The notes below the pieces were generated by a model that saw only the letters and a list, made by a program, of their open reading frames with translations, was not told the DNA's origin and did not search any database. 64,000 nt of DNA from DAIQNV01 sp038748775 (lineage in GTDB: Bacteria > Planctomycetota > Phycisphaerae > Phycisphaerales > UBA1924), in contig JBCDIT010000009.1 in assembly GCA_038748775.1 (NCBI GenBank), positions 1 to 64,000 on the forward strand, in the 5' to 3' direction. Below are positions 8,485-17,327 of the stretch, piece after piece; the first letter of the stretch is position 1, and every line of letters starts with the position of its first letter. Both the position numbers and the translations under genes were made by a program.

Positions 8485-9107
8485 CACTTTCTTGTACGGC
8501 TCTCGGTGATGAGGCGTTGCAACGCTTCGGGGTACGCGTCGAGCTCGAGCGCAAATACTCGCTGAGCAAGCGTTTCTGGGCTATCGCTCGCGAGCACCTT
8601 GCAGGTCTTGCGGAGCACGACCGGCCCGCTGTCGTAGCCGTCGTCGCAGAGGTGGACGGTGCAGCCCGACTCGGTGATTTCGCCTCTTGCGTAGGCATCG
8701 ATCACCGCCCGGTGCACGGCGATCCCGTGCATGCCCGGCCCGCCGAACGGTCCGGGGCTTCCGTCACCGGGCAGCAGCCCCGGGTGAATATTGACAACCC
8801 TCCCGGCGACGCGCGGGGTGATCGGGAACTTGCGGAGGTAGCCGGCGAGCACAATCCAGTCGATCTGGTGTTCGGCCACCAACGCATCGACGTCGGCCGG
8901 CGAGAACTCCCCCGGGCGGAGTTCGCTCGGGACGCCTAGGCCGCGCGCGTGTCCGAGCGCTCCGCGGTCGCGCGACGCGATGACGATCCCCACGTCCGCG
9001 TCGAGGCGGCCGTCTCTCGAACGCTTGACGAGATTGACCATCGTGCGTCCGGAGCCGGAGACAAAGACACCCAACCGGGTGCGTCGCGTCGACGCCGGCT
9101 CAGTCAT
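8484..9107 (-). CDS. purN: Phosphoribosylglycinamide formyltransferase
   Basis: Catalyses the third step of purine synthesis: transfer of a formyl group from 10-formyl-tetrahydrofolate to GAR. Length 207 aa, typical (~210). Motifs: substrate loop VFVSGSGRTMVNL near the N-terminus; VLAGYLRKFP; the catalytic Asn and His in VVNIHPGLLPG; and the catalytic Asp in CDDGYDSGPVV. Two extra residues in the loop after the catalytic His (DGSPGPFGG) differ from the E. coli enzyme but occur in planctomycete relatives as far as I recall. The start ATG at 9107 overlaps the end of the upstream STAS gene by 8 nt, and its stop overlaps the peptidase start. Confidence 0.93.
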   Translation of the reverse strand: MTEPASTRRTRLGVFVSGSGRTMVNLVKRSRDGRLDADVGIVIASRDRGALGHARGLGVPSELRPGEFSPADVDALVAEHQIDWIVLAGYLRKFPITPRVAGRVVNIHPGLLPGDGSPGPFGGPGMHGIAVHRAVIDAYARGEITESGCTVHLCDDGYDSGPVVLRKTCKVLASDSPETLAQRVFALELDAYPEALQRLITESRTRK

Positions 9108-9483
9108 CGCCCGCCTTCGCGAGCAACGCGACCGCGTCGGCGCCGGTGTCGGCGATCGGGAAGACCGAGTCGAGGCGTGTCAGAGAGATCACCGATTGCA
9201 CTTCGGGCGGGAGAGCGAAGAGGCAGATGCCCCCGCCTTTCTCACGCGCGCGGTTCCGCACACGGATCATCGTCCCGAGGACCGCACTCGAGACGTGCGA
9301 GAGACGCCCGCATCCGATCGCGACCCGGGGTGAAATGGTCCGGATGACCTCGGTCAGTTCGATGAGCAATTCGGTGCACTCGGGCTCGGTGATCGCGTCT
9401 GGGCGGATGGTGGCCTCCGCCGTGTCGACGTTGCCGGCCGAAACACGACGCGCCAGCACGAGCCGTCCGTCGAAATCGCTCAT
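9100..9483 (-). CDS. STAS-domain protein (anti-sigma-antagonist-like), proximal to purN
   Basis: A 127-aa single-domain protein. The fold pattern (strand ATIRPDAITE, helix ECTELLIELTEVIR, strand RVAIGCGRLSHVSS, helix AVLGTMIRVRNRAREKG, then ICLFALPPEVQSVISLTRLD) is that of a STAS domain as in SpoIIAA/RsbV, with serines at the position phosphorylated in that family (HVSSAVLG). Such proteins bind anti-sigma factors in partner-switching pathways. No RsbW-like kinase or sigma factor is in the window, so its partner is elsewhere. It follows a second STAS gene by 27 nt and overlaps purN by 8 nt. The ATG at 9483 was chosen because it begins a compact STAS domain. Confidence 0.75.
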   Translation of the reverse strand: MSDFDGRLVLARRVSAGNVDTAEATIRPDAITEPECTELLIELTEVIRTISPRVAIGCGRLSHVSSAVLGTMIRVRNRAREKGGGICLFALPPEVQSVISLTRLDSVFPIADTGADAVALLAKAGDD

Positions 9484-9510
9484 CGCAAGGGTCTCCGGTC
9501 TATGCAAAGG

Positions 9511-9924
9511 TCACGAGAGACTCGCGATTGCCGCGTCTTTGGAGGATTCGATCCCGAAGAGCTTGTCCATCCGGGTGAGCTTCATGACCTGCTCTATGTC
9601 CTCGGAGAGGTTGTAGATGGCGAGCCCTCCGCCGCCCGCTTTGAGTCGCTTGTGGGCCTGAACAAGCGTGCCGATGCCGGCCGACGCCAAGACACCCACG
9701 TGCTTCATATCGATGACGAGTTTCGCCGACCCGGCTTCGGTCGTCGCCTGGATGATCTCGTCGAGCACGAGCGTCGACTCCCGTTCGGTGATCTGCTCGC
9801 ATCTGACCTCTCCGAGAACGACCCCGTTGGACAGCTTTGCTGCGAAGTGGTGCGACTGGAGCAAGTCCCTGCCGGTTTCCGCGTGGGCGGGTTCTGTTGA
9901 TTTCTTCTTCTTGCCGAAGAACAA
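9511..9924 (-). CDS. STAS-domain protein (anti-sigma-antagonist-like), distal copy
   Basis: A 137-aa STAS protein: KLSNGVVLGEVRCEQI, helix TLVLDEIIQATTEAGSA, strand KLVIDMKHVGVLASAGIGTL with the likely phosphoacceptor Ser in ASAGIG, then helix VQAHKRLKAGGGGLAIYNLS and EDIEQVMKLTRMDKLF. The C-terminal TRMDKLFGI is a common STAS signature. The start is TTG at 9924, preceded at good distance by AAGGA on the minus strand, and gives a lysine-rich N-terminus (FFGKKKKS). It pairs with the next STAS gene; the two differ enough to have distinct partners. It lies 12 nt after the thioesterase stop and is likely in the same operon. Confidence 0.8.
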   Translation of the reverse strand: MFFGKKKKSTEPAHAETGRDLLQSHHFAAKLSNGVVLGEVRCEQITERESTLVLDEIIQATTEAGSAKLVIDMKHVGVLASAGIGTLVQAHKRLKAGGGGLAIYNLSEDIEQVMKLTRMDKLFGIESSKDAAIASLS

Positions 9925-9936
9925 GGCGGGGCGTCC

Positions 9937-10419
9937 TTACGCGCTGGGTGGCGGACAGGCGGGATCCGACGCATCGCGAAAGGGCGTCGGTTTGCCTTGG
10001 GAATCGACCGCGACCATGGTCAGTGTCGCGGTCGTCACTCGATCGATGTGTTTGGTCTGGCGGCGCATCGCTTCGACCTCGACGTTGATCCGGATCGACG
10101 AGCGACCGGTCCGCACCGTCTTGGTATAGAGCGATACCACGTCGCCCAACTGCACCGGGGCGTCGAAGTCGATCCGCTCGATCGAGGCCGTGACCCACGC
10201 GCACGGGGCGTGCCGGATCGCCTCGACGAGGCCCGCCTGGTCGATGTACGACATGATGACGCCGCCGAAGATCGTTCCGTACGCGTTGGTATCGCGGGGC
10301 ATCGGGACAACCCGGAGCGCGAGCATCGGCTCGGTGAGCCCGCCCTCATCGGGGGCGGGGCTCGGGCGTGAGTGGGCCGGTGAGGCGCCGTCGAGGTTTG
10401 GCGGGGGGTCCTGGGGCAT
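9937..10419 (-). CDS. Acyl-CoA thioesterase, hotdog fold
   Basis: A 160-aa hotdog-fold protein of the YciA/BACH-like acyl-CoA thioesterase family, expected to hydrolyse acyl-CoA thioesters in the cytoplasm. The signature is NAYGTIFGGVIMSYIDQAG, which holds the catalytic Asp and the Asn-x-x-Gly-Thr of this family. Further family strands are WVTASIERIDFDAPVQLGDV and RSSIRINVEVEAM. The N-terminal ~30 residues are Pro-rich and not part of the fold, so the start at 10419 is uncertain and an internal start is possible. It heads the minus-strand operon leading to the STAS pair and purN. It is divergent from the DinB gene, with 110 bases between them for promoters. Confidence 0.85.
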   Translation of the reverse strand: MPQDPPPNLDGASPAHSRPSPAPDEGGLTEPMLALRVVPMPRDTNAYGTIFGGVIMSYIDQAGLVEAIRHAPCAWVTASIERIDFDAPVQLGDVVSLYTKTVRTGRSSIRINVEVEAMRRQTKHIDRVTTATLTMVAVDSQGKPTPFRDASDPACPPPSA

Positions 10420-10529
10420 GCGTGCCGGAGGATACCCTGCCGGGCATCCGGCGCGTAGGGTTCTCCGGAGCAAGGCGTTCGGGCAACGGGCCCTGGAATC
10501 GCGCTGCTGGCATCCTTGGGGTCTTACCT

Positions 10530-11195
10530 ATGTCCGAATCTGCCTCGCCTCAGGCCGCGTCCTCGCTCAGTCTTCCCGACCTCGACGCGATCCGCGGCCT
10601 CGATCGCCAGACGCTCGTCGGTCGGCTCCGGCTAGGCGTCGAGCGCTTCGACCCGCGCGTTCTGCAACTCATGCCCGAGCAGTCGGACCGCGTGTGGGAT
10701 TCGGCCGAGGGTGTCGGTGAGTGGAGCTGCCGTGCGTTGCTCGCCCACCTGATGGACGCTGAACTGGTGTACGGCTATCGCATCCGTCGGACGATGGCCG
10801 AGGACGGCCCGGTGCTTGAGAATTTCGACGAGCACGCGTTCTTGGCGAGCCCGCTGTACGGCGCCGCTCGTCCGGATGGGTCTCGCATCGCGACGCCGAT
10901 GGGCGCGATGGCCGCATCGATCCATGCGTTGCGGCAGACCCTGGGGGCGGTGCTGTATCAGATTGAACCCGATGAGTGGGAACGCCGGGCGATGCACCCG
11001 ACTTCGGGGCCCGTCACCGTCCACGATCTGGTCGCTATGCACACTTGGCACGTCGAGCATCACGCGGCGTTTCTCAACGCGAAGGCGGAACGACTGCTCG
11101 GGCCGAAGCCCGAGGGTGACGCCTGTGTTCCGGGCGGATGCGGCGAAGGGTGCGGTTGTGTCGGCAACCAGGACGCCGGCGGCACGGATAACTGA
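10530..11195 (+). CDS. DinB-family four-helix protein with Cys-rich tail
   Basis: A 221-aa protein of the DinB/YfiT-like metal-binding four-helix family. The likely metal ligands are His in LLAHLMDAELVYGYRIR and the pair in MHTWHVEHHAAFLNA. Family members include thiol-dependent transferases and many of unknown role. The C-terminus carries CVPGGCGEGCGCVGNQ: four cysteines in eleven residues, after the conserved fold, which could bind metal. ATG at 10530 was chosen over an upstream reading frame that lacks similarity to the fold. nadB follows within a few bases, suggesting cotranscription. Confidence 0.8.
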   Translation: MSESASPQAASSLSLPDLDAIRGLDRQTLVGRLRLGVERFDPRVLQLMPEQSDRVWDSAEGVGEWSCRALLAHLMDAELVYGYRIRRTMAEDGPVLENFDEHAFLASPLYGAARPDGSRIATPMGAMAASIHALRQTLGAVLYQIEPDEWERRAMHPTSGPVTVHDLVAMHTWHVEHHAAFLNAKAERLLGPKPEGDACVPGGCGEGCGCVGNQDAGGTDN

Positions 11196-11198
11196 GTC

Positions 11199-12908
11199 GT
11201 GCGCATGAACGGGCTTTTCGATCAACGTCGGTACCTGATTCCCTTTCGGTCGACGTTGCTGCCCCAGATTTTTACCGACACACTCGTCATCGGTGGCGGC
11301 GTGGCCGGTGCGCGGGCCGCGATCGAGGCGGCGGGGGACGGGGAACACGACGTCATCGTTCTAAGCAAGGGCGGGTTCAAGCACACCAACACCGCTTGGG
11401 CTCAGGGCGGCATCGCCGCGGTGCTCGATGGGAGCGTGGCCGAGGGTGATTCGTTCGAAGCGCACGTTCGCGACACGCTCGTTGCCGGAGGCGGGTTGTG
11501 CGATGAGCCGGTCGTGCGCACCGTCGTGACCGAGGGCGCCGAGCGCGTCCGCGAGCTGATCGAATGGGGGTGCGCCTTCGATGGGTCCGGGGACACGCTG
11601 GCTCGAGGGCGAGAGGGCGGGCACTCGGCGAGCCGGATCTACCATTCCGGCGGTGATTCGACCGGCAAGGCGGTTCAGACGTCCCTGACCTCGAAGTGTC
11701 GCCAAACGCCAGGTGTGCGCATCTTTGAGGCGTGCTTTGCGCTCGACTTGATCACACCCGGGACCGACCCGGGGAGCCCGGTGCTCGGGGCGATCACCTA
11801 CCACCGCAAGTATGGTCTTCAGATGATCTGGTCTCGCACGACCATCCTCGCCAGCGGTGGGGCGGGCCAGCTGTATCGCGAGACCTCGAACCCGAGAGAG
11901 GCGACGGCCGACGGGCTGGCGATGGCGTACCGCGCCGGGGCGACTGTGGCCGACGCGTCCTTTGTGCAGTTCCACCCGACCACGCTCTACCTGCCCGGGG
12001 CGAACCGCAAGCTCATTACGGAGGCGGTCCGGGGCGAGGGGGCCCACCTTGTCGATGACGCGGGGCTTCGGTTTATGGTCGAGGCCCATGAACTTGCCGA
12101 GCTCGCGCCACGCGATGTTGTGACGCGCGGCATCGTCCGAAGAATCGCCTCGCACGGCGGCACGCACGTTTGGCTCGACTGCCGACATCTTAATGGGTTT
12201 GAAGCACGCTTCCCTGGGATTCATGCGCTGCTGAGCCGCTTTGGTCTTGATCCGACGAAGGACCTCGTTCCCGTTCATCCGGCGGCCCATTACATGATCG
12301 GCGGCGTGCGCACGGATGATTCGGGCCGTACGGACGTCCCCGGTTTGCTCGCGGTCGGCGAGACGGCGGCCAGCGGGCTCAACGGCGCGAATCGCCTGGC
12401 GAGCAACTCGTTGCTTGAGGGTCTGGTGATCGGTGCTCGCGCCGGGGCTCTCGCGAGCGAAGCCGCGACGCAGGCGGCCGGCGAGCCGCCCCGTCCGGTG
12501 AACATTGTCAGCGACATCCGGCCGAGCGATCACGCTGAGCTCGATCTGACCGACGTGCGTTCGAGTCTCCGCTCGGCGATGTGGCGCAACGTGGGCATCG
12601 AGCGGACGGGGGCCAGGCTCAGCGACGTCGCCGAAATGCTCGACTTCTGGGGCCGGTACACGCTCGACAAGATCTTCGACGAACCGGTCGGCTGGGAGAC
12701 GCAGAACATGCTTCTCACGGCGGCGTTGGTTGCGCGGTCGGCGACGTGGCGCACCGAGACACGAGGGTGCCACACCCGGACCGACTTCGGCAGCCAAGAC
12801 CAAACGCTGCGTGTCCACGATGGCTGGCGCCGCGGCGAATCCGACCCTGACGTTGTCCACGTGGCTGGCGGTCGCGTGACGGACGAGGTTTTCGGGGCAA
12901 CGGTGTGA
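11199..12908 (+). CDS. nadB: L-aspartate oxidase
   Basis: FAD enzyme that oxidises L-aspartate to iminoaspartate, the first step of de novo NAD synthesis. Length 569 aa, within range for the family. Domains: FAD-binding Rossmann motif VIGGGVAGARAAIEAA; FAD loop HTNTAWAQGGIAAVL; GREGGHSASRIYHSGGDSTG; the capping-domain active site SFVQFHPTTLYLPG and TEAVRGEGAHLVD; the C-terminal flavin part HPAAHYMIGGVRTD and GLNGANRLASNSLLEG; and a helical C-terminal domain. The annotated start is GTG at 11199; ATG at 11205 is equally possible. nadA and nadC are not in the window. Its stop overlaps the start of the next lipoprotein by 4 nt. Confidence 0.95.
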   Translation: MRMNGLFDQRRYLIPFRSTLLPQIFTDTLVIGGGVAGARAAIEAAGDGEHDVIVLSKGGFKHTNTAWAQGGIAAVLDGSVAEGDSFEAHVRDTLVAGGGLCDEPVVRTVVTEGAERVRELIEWGCAFDGSGDTLARGREGGHSASRIYHSGGDSTGKAVQTSLTSKCRQTPGVRIFEACFALDLITPGTDPGSPVLGAITYHRKYGLQMIWSRTTILASGGAGQLYRETSNPREATADGLAMAYRAGATVADASFVQFHPTTLYLPGANRKLITEAVRGEGAHLVDDAGLRFMVEAHELAELAPRDVVTRGIVRRIASHGGTHVWLDCRHLNGFEARFPGIHALLSRFGLDPTKDLVPVHPAAHYMIGGVRTDDSGRTDVPGLLAVGETAASGLNGANRLASNSLLEGLVIGARAGALASEAATQAAGEPPRPVNIVSDIRPSDHAELDLTDVRSSLRSAMWRNVGIERTGARLSDVAEMLDFWGRYTLDKIFDEPVGWETQNMLLTAALVARSATWRTETRGCHTRTDFGSQDQTLRVHDGWRRGESDPDVVHVAGGRVTDEVFGATV

Positions 12909-13498
12909 CGCGGTGGTGCGTCCGAGCCTTGGGTTTGGCGTGTGTGGCGATCGTGTCGATGGGGTGTGTCGAAGAGCGCGTGGTGAAGTGGCGTCCTCTC
13001 ATGGGCGGGCTCCCGGGCTCGCGCACGCAGGAGACTGTGACGGCGCCTCGTGGCGCGACGTTGCCGCCTGAGATTGCGGGGAGCATCGACGAGGTTGAGG
13101 AGTCGGGCCGCCCGCTTGTCCTGGAGGACGAAGACGGGAACAGGACGCTCTTGAGTCGGAGCGGGCGCGACCTGATGTATCACGTCACGTGGACACTCGA
13201 GGAGGGTGAACGCGAACTCTTTGCTGAGCAGGTCCTGAGTGACATAACGCGGAACGAGTTTCGCCAGCGGGGCATAGACCCCCGAGAGGCGTACGACATG
13301 CTCGAGCCCAGGCAGCGGGCGATCCGCACGATGTTCAGCCGGATGCCCCAGGGTGAGTTCACTCCAGGGATGGTGATGAAGGCGGTCGGCGGTGGGGTGT
13401 ACCGCCTCCAGGTCAGGCCCGGTCCCCAGCTCTACTTCTCGGGCATGGACATCGTGAACGAGAGCGGGCACTGGCGGCTCCGGTGGTTCGTGCGTTGA
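12905..13498 (+). CDS. Lipoprotein of unknown function
   Basis: A 197-aa predicted lipoprotein. The N-terminus MTRWCVRALGLACVAIVSMGC has a charged start, hydrophobic core and lipobox VSMGC. The mature part includes a segment with VLEDEDGNRTLLSRS and a C-terminal half (LLSRSGRDLMYHVTWTLEEG, QLYFSGMDIVNESGHWRLRW) that looks like an alpha-beta domain ending in a strand. I do not recognise the family. The start is GTG at 12905, overlapping the nadB stop (GTGTGA), which argues for coupling to nadB even though no NAD-related role is apparent. Confidence 0.75.
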   Translation: MTRWCVRALGLACVAIVSMGCVEERVVKWRPLMGGLPGSRTQETVTAPRGATLPPEIAGSIDEVEESGRPLVLEDEDGNRTLLSRSGRDLMYHVTWTLEEGERELFAEQVLSDITRNEFRQRGIDPREAYDMLEPRQRAIRTMFSRMPQGEFTPGMVMKAVGGGVYRLQVRPGPQLYFSGMDIVNESGHWRLRWFVR

Positions 13499-13562
13499 AT
13501 CACCCGGGCACGGATAAAGTCGTGTCGGGTTTCCCGGTAACACACGTCATCGGAGATGTCTG

Positions 13563-14078
13563 ATGAGATACAAAGCAATGCTGTTCGGTTCGCTTATGAC
13601 CGCCGTTCTCGTTGGTTGCGGCGAATCTTCGAGTTCGATACCTCCGGAGGACGACAGTATCTGGCTCGCTGCGTCTGAAGGACGCGTCGATTCGTTGCGG
13701 GCCGCGGTTGCGCTCGGCGTTGATCTCGAAGCAACGTTCGTGGCCGAGGGTGTTCCGGGGTCGGGTGGGACCCCTTTGCACGTCGCGGCGATCTCGGGTC
13801 AGGCGGAAACCGTTGAGTGGCTCATCGGGGTGGGCGTCGATCTCGAGGTGAGGGCCCGGGACGACTTCGGTGGTACGCCCCTTCACTGGGCTGCAGCGGT
13901 CGCGAATGCGGAGATCACGGAACTACTGCTCGACGGTGGGGCCGAGGTGAACGCTGGGGATGCTAACGGGTACACGCCGCTCGACGCGACATTTGCAGGT
14001 TTGTCGAGCGATCAGGATGCGCTCGTCGCCGTGCGTGAGTTGCTTGTTGAGCGGGGTGGGGCGTCGCGAGACGATTGA
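13563..14078 (+). CDS. Ankyrin-repeat lipoprotein
   Basis: A 171-aa lipoprotein with signal and lipobox (MLFGSLMTAVLVGC). About three to four ankyrin repeats follow: SIWLAASEGRVDSLRAAVAL, GTPLHVAAISGQAETVEWLI, GTPLHWAAAVANAEITELLL, GYTPLDATFAG. The TPLH signature is intact in two repeats. Such proteins mediate protein-protein contacts, here in the periplasm or at the inner face of the outer membrane. It starts 64 nt after the previous lipoprotein and may share its transcript. A low-GC stretch of ~140 bases follows. Confidence 0.88.
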   Translation: MRYKAMLFGSLMTAVLVGCGESSSSIPPEDDSIWLAASEGRVDSLRAAVALGVDLEATFVAEGVPGSGGTPLHVAAISGQAETVEWLIGVGVDLEVRARDDFGGTPLHWAAAVANAEITELLLDGGAEVNAGDANGYTPLDATFAGLSSDQDALVAVRELLVERGGASRDD

Positions 14079-14222
14079 ATTTCATCCGCGGATCTCGCAG
14101 CGCTCGTCCTTCCTTGATTTAAAAGTGACAGATTTCTTGCGATGATGCGTATCTAATGGCATTTTTCTGAAGTGTAGTTTCGAATCTCGCTGGGATATCA
14201 GCCGAAATATGGGAATACTGGG

Positions 14223-15047
14223 ATGAGCGTACACACGAAACGAGCATTGTTCGGCGGAGCGATTTTCTGCGCTGGGCTCGCGAGCGTGGCGCACGCCCAG
14301 GTGTCGGGGGCGGTGTTTCGATTCGCAGCCAACGTGGACGATCAGTACGACGGGTACATCAATACCGGCGTGAACGAGTCGTTCGACATCCAGGGCGGTT
14401 TCGAGACCATTCCGTTCGATCGTGCGGCGATGGGCGGCTCGCCGGACGACTTCACGGCGCCAAGGCAGTACGCTCGGGTGACCGGCATCGCTCAAAATCT
14501 CGATGGTGGGGGAGTGTACGCGAGGATATCCACCGACATGTCGCCTGGATATGTGTTCGATTTCCAGGACGACCTTGACGCCTTTGCGTCGATGACATTC
14601 ATGGTCGAGTCGGAGATGCAGTTTGAGCTGACGCTGAACAGTTTCTCGTTCAGTAACGATCTAGGCGCCGGTTCGACTGGGTTGCGTGAAGTCGGAGGTC
14701 ACTCGGTTTTCGTAGCTAGTGGCTATCTAGACTCCGCTTACGTGCCGACGCTGGTCGCGTCCGGGACGCTCCAGCCTGGTGAGTACATGTTGTTTTCGGA
14801 GTCTTATAGTTCTGCCGGGGGCGATATCTCTCTGAGTATCTTCGTACCTGCGCCGGGTAGTCTACCGAGTGTTTTGGGTCTTTCGTTGGTCGCGGCGCGT
14901 CGGGCGCGTCATCGCCGGTCGTGCCTAGCGATACAGTCGACCGCGTGCGGCGGCTCGAACGATCGCGGTCGCCGAGCAAGCTACGCCGACAAACGTAATC
15001 GTGGCGAAGGCGCTGGAGGTGTTCGCCACGATGCATGTGAGAACTAG
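14223..15047 (+). CDS. Secreted PEP-CTERM-like protein with an overlong C-terminus
   Basis: A 274-aa exported protein of unknown function. It has a signal peptide (FGGAIFCAGLASVAHA) and a beta-rich mature part (NVDDQYDGYINTGVNES, MTFMVESEMQFELTLNSFSF). A sorting-signal-like block follows at ~215-242: VPAPGSLPSVLGLSLVAARR. Members of this type normally end within a few residues of the Arg cluster, but here the frame continues for ~42 residues (SCLAIQSTACGGS ... VRHDACEN) of unrelated composition. In the +1 frame a TAG lies at the end of the Arg cluster, so a single-base change may have removed the original stop. Codon use and GC are lower at its 5' end than in neighbours. Confidence 0.7.
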   Translation: MSVHTKRALFGGAIFCAGLASVAHAQVSGAVFRFAANVDDQYDGYINTGVNESFDIQGGFETIPFDRAAMGGSPDDFTAPRQYARVTGIAQNLDGGGVYARISTDMSPGYVFDFQDDLDAFASMTFMVESEMQFELTLNSFSFSNDLGAGSTGLREVGGHSVFVASGYLDSAYVPTLVASGTLQPGEYMLFSESYSSAGGDISLSIFVPAPGSLPSVLGLSLVAARRARHRRSCLAIQSTACGGSNDRGRRASYADKRNRGEGAGGVRHDACEN

Positions 15048-15114
15048 CGTTTTTCGCATGGTCTTCGGACACGGCACGTCTTCCTAATTAACGTTCGTGG
15101 CAGCTTCGGAGCGG

Positions 15115-17160
15115 CTACCCGCCCTCGTTCCTCGCTTGCAGTTCGAGCGTCAGTTTGATCTCTTGGCCGTCTCGTACGACAACGACATCGACTTCATCAC
15201 CCGGCTGGTGACCGGCGAGCATCGGCGTCCAACTCTGAACGGTGGTGACATCCTCGTCGCCCCACTTGATGATGCGGTCGCCTTCCTTCAAGCCTCCGAG
15301 ATCGGCCGACGTGTCGTCGTAGACGGTTCCGATGACGACCCCGTCCTCGCCGGCGTAGGTCGCGGGCGCGATCCCGACGCGCACACGGATGCTGAGAGGG
15401 CCGCCGATGGCCTGGCGTGCGGGTTTGTCGTCGGCGTGCAGGATGTCGCCTGGGTCGAGGGCGGCGGAGAGGGCCATGTGGGCCGCCAGCGTCGCCACGC
15501 GTGCGGCGCCGTCGATGTCGATCGTGTCGAGCGTGTCGTCCGGGGTGTGGTATTGGTCGGTGAGCCCGCTGAAGAGGAAGACGTTGGGGACGCCGATGCT
15601 GTCGAAGTTGGCGTGGTCGGAGCGCCCGGTGCCGATGCCTGAGTCGGGGACGAAATCGAGGCCCGAGGTTTCGAACGCTTCGGCGAAGACCTCACGGAGC
15701 CGGTCACCCGAGTCGAGGGCGCCGAGTTCGATGCCTTGGCCGTCTCCGTACGACCCGATCATGTCGAGGTTGATCATGACGTGGTGCTTGTCGGCGGGAG
15801 CGATGGCGTTCTGGGCGTAGTAACGCGAGCCGATCAGGCCGGCTTCCTCGGCGCTGAAGAGCAGGAAGAGAACGGAGCGGCGGGGCATGTCGTCGGGCAG
15901 GCGGTCGTACATATCGGCGAGCAGTGTCGCTGCGGTGAGGACGCCCGAGGTGCCGCTCGCGTTGTCGTCGGCGCCCGGATGCAACTCGCCCGGGCGACGG
16001 GTGCCGTAGGGCCCGTTGCCGACGTGGTCGTAGTGACCCCCGATGACGACATACTCGTTCTCGAGACCGCTGGACCCTCGCAGGATCGCCCCGACGTTGT
16101 CGGTTGAGATGGGCGACCGGTCGATCTCGACATCGATCGAGACCGAGCCGCGATCGAAGACACGCGCGGATTGGGCCTCGAGGTCGTTGGCGCTCGCGAT
16201 GAGGTCTTCGATGGTGACGCCGGCACCGGTGGCTTCGAAAAGGAGGTTGGCCGCGTCCGGGGTTGCGTGCAAAACCGGGAGGTCGGCGAGCGGTCGTCCG
16301 CGGCTGGTGGTCGCGATCGACTCGAGCGCTTTGCCCCTGGGGTCGTCGACGCTGGCGGGCGTGACCATGATGACGCCTTCGGCGCCACGCTGGACAGCGT
16401 TGAGGAACTTGGGCTGGAGCGCGGCGGCGGCCGACCAGCCGGCTTGGGCGAACTTCGAGGCGCCCGTGTCGTCGTGGGGTTCGAAGCGGAGGAGCAGCGC
16501 GACGTGGCCTGTGAGGTCGTCGAGTTCACCGTCGGGGGTCACGAAGCTGTCGTATCCGTCGGCGCCGTTGTCGATCGAGTATCCGATGAACGCGATGGGG
16601 CCTTCGGCCAGGCCAGAGACGCCGTAGCCGACGACGTTGTATTGCTCTTCCGGCGTGAAGACCGAGCGAGCGCCGGAGGGCGAACGGGCGTAGAAGCGAT
16701 CGATCTCCAGCTTCGCGCCGCCGCCGACGTCGAACGGCTGGCGGTAGCTGCGATCCGAATCGACGATAACAAACGAACCCTCGGACTCTCGAATTTTCGG
16801 GAAGGCCGGTTCGAGGTCGAGCGAGGCGAAATGGTCTTCGATGTAGCTGGCCGCGGTCTCGATGCCCTCGGTCCCGGGCAATCGACCGGTCATGACGACG
16901 GGGTCGGCGAGCGTGGTGATGTGCCGCTCGTACATGTCGAGGATGGCGGAGCTGAATTCAAATCCAAGTTCGAGCCCGAGGTCCGCGGTCGCGGCGGTCG
17001 CTGGCGGCGTCGCCGCCTCGTTCGCCACGCCGGTGGTTGGCGTTCCGCTCTGGGCGTCACCGGAGTTGGTCTGGGGAGCGGGGTTGCTGGCGCACGCGAG
17101 GAGCAGCGCCGGAGCGGTAAGGGCGAGGGCGCGAGCGAGCGGACGGGTGAGGTTCGGCAT
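15115..17160 (-). CDS. M28-family zinc aminopeptidase lipoprotein with PA-like and PDZ domains
   Basis: A 681-aa lipoprotein (signal and lipobox LTAPALLLAC, then a Thr/Ala-rich linker). The catalytic domain has all M28 zinc residues: GGHYDHVG; GADDNASGTSGVL; the Glu pair in FSAEEAGLIGS; NLDMIG; and the final His in QYHTPDDTLD. A PA-like insertion precedes it (SYRQPFDVGG, GVSGLAEGPIAFIGYSI). The last ~100 residues form a PDZ domain (GLKEGDRIIKWGDEDVTTVQ). It probably trims peptides in the periplasm or at the membrane surface. It is alone on the minus strand, convergent with the PEP-CTERM-like gene and divergent from gcvP, with 167 bases between the divergent starts. Confidence 0.93.
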   Translation of the reverse strand: MPNLTRPLARALALTAPALLLACASNPAPQTNSGDAQSGTPTTGVANEAATPPATAATADLGLELGFEFSSAILDMYERHITTLADPVVMTGRLPGTEGIETAASYIEDHFASLDLEPAFPKIRESEGSFVIVDSDRSYRQPFDVGGGAKLEIDRFYARSPSGARSVFTPEEQYNVVGYGVSGLAEGPIAFIGYSIDNGADGYDSFVTPDGELDDLTGHVALLLRFEPHDDTGASKFAQAGWSAAAALQPKFLNAVQRGAEGVIMVTPASVDDPRGKALESIATTSRGRPLADLPVLHATPDAANLLFEATGAGVTIEDLIASANDLEAQSARVFDRGSVSIDVEIDRSPISTDNVGAILRGSSGLENEYVVIGGHYDHVGNGPYGTRRPGELHPGADDNASGTSGVLTAATLLADMYDRLPDDMPRRSVLFLLFSAEEAGLIGSRYYAQNAIAPADKHHVMINLDMIGSYGDGQGIELGALDSGDRLREVFAEAFETSGLDFVPDSGIGTGRSDHANFDSIGVPNVFLFSGLTDQYHTPDDTLDTIDIDGAARVATLAAHMALSAALDPGDILHADDKPARQAIGGPLSIRVRVGIAPATYAGEDGVVIGTVYDDTSADLGGLKEGDRIIKWGDEDVTTVQSWTPMLAGHQPGDEVDVVVVRDGQEIKLTLELQARNEGG

Positions 17161-17327
17161 GCGGGGGAACTCCCTTGGACGACGAGCGTTGAATCAACCC
17201 CGAGACCCGGGGAGGAGGAGAATCCTAGCGGCGGCGGGTTCCGAACCTAGAGTCTGCGGGCGTGTAGCGCACAGGGCCGGGGGATGCCGGTGGCGCGCAC
17301 TTTGACGACTGACCAGCAGGAGGCTGT

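Noticed and set aside
17161..17327. Possible glycine riboswitch upstream of gcvP
   Set aside because: The leader is short and I could not find the conserved paired aptamer core; only GC-rich hairpins are visible.
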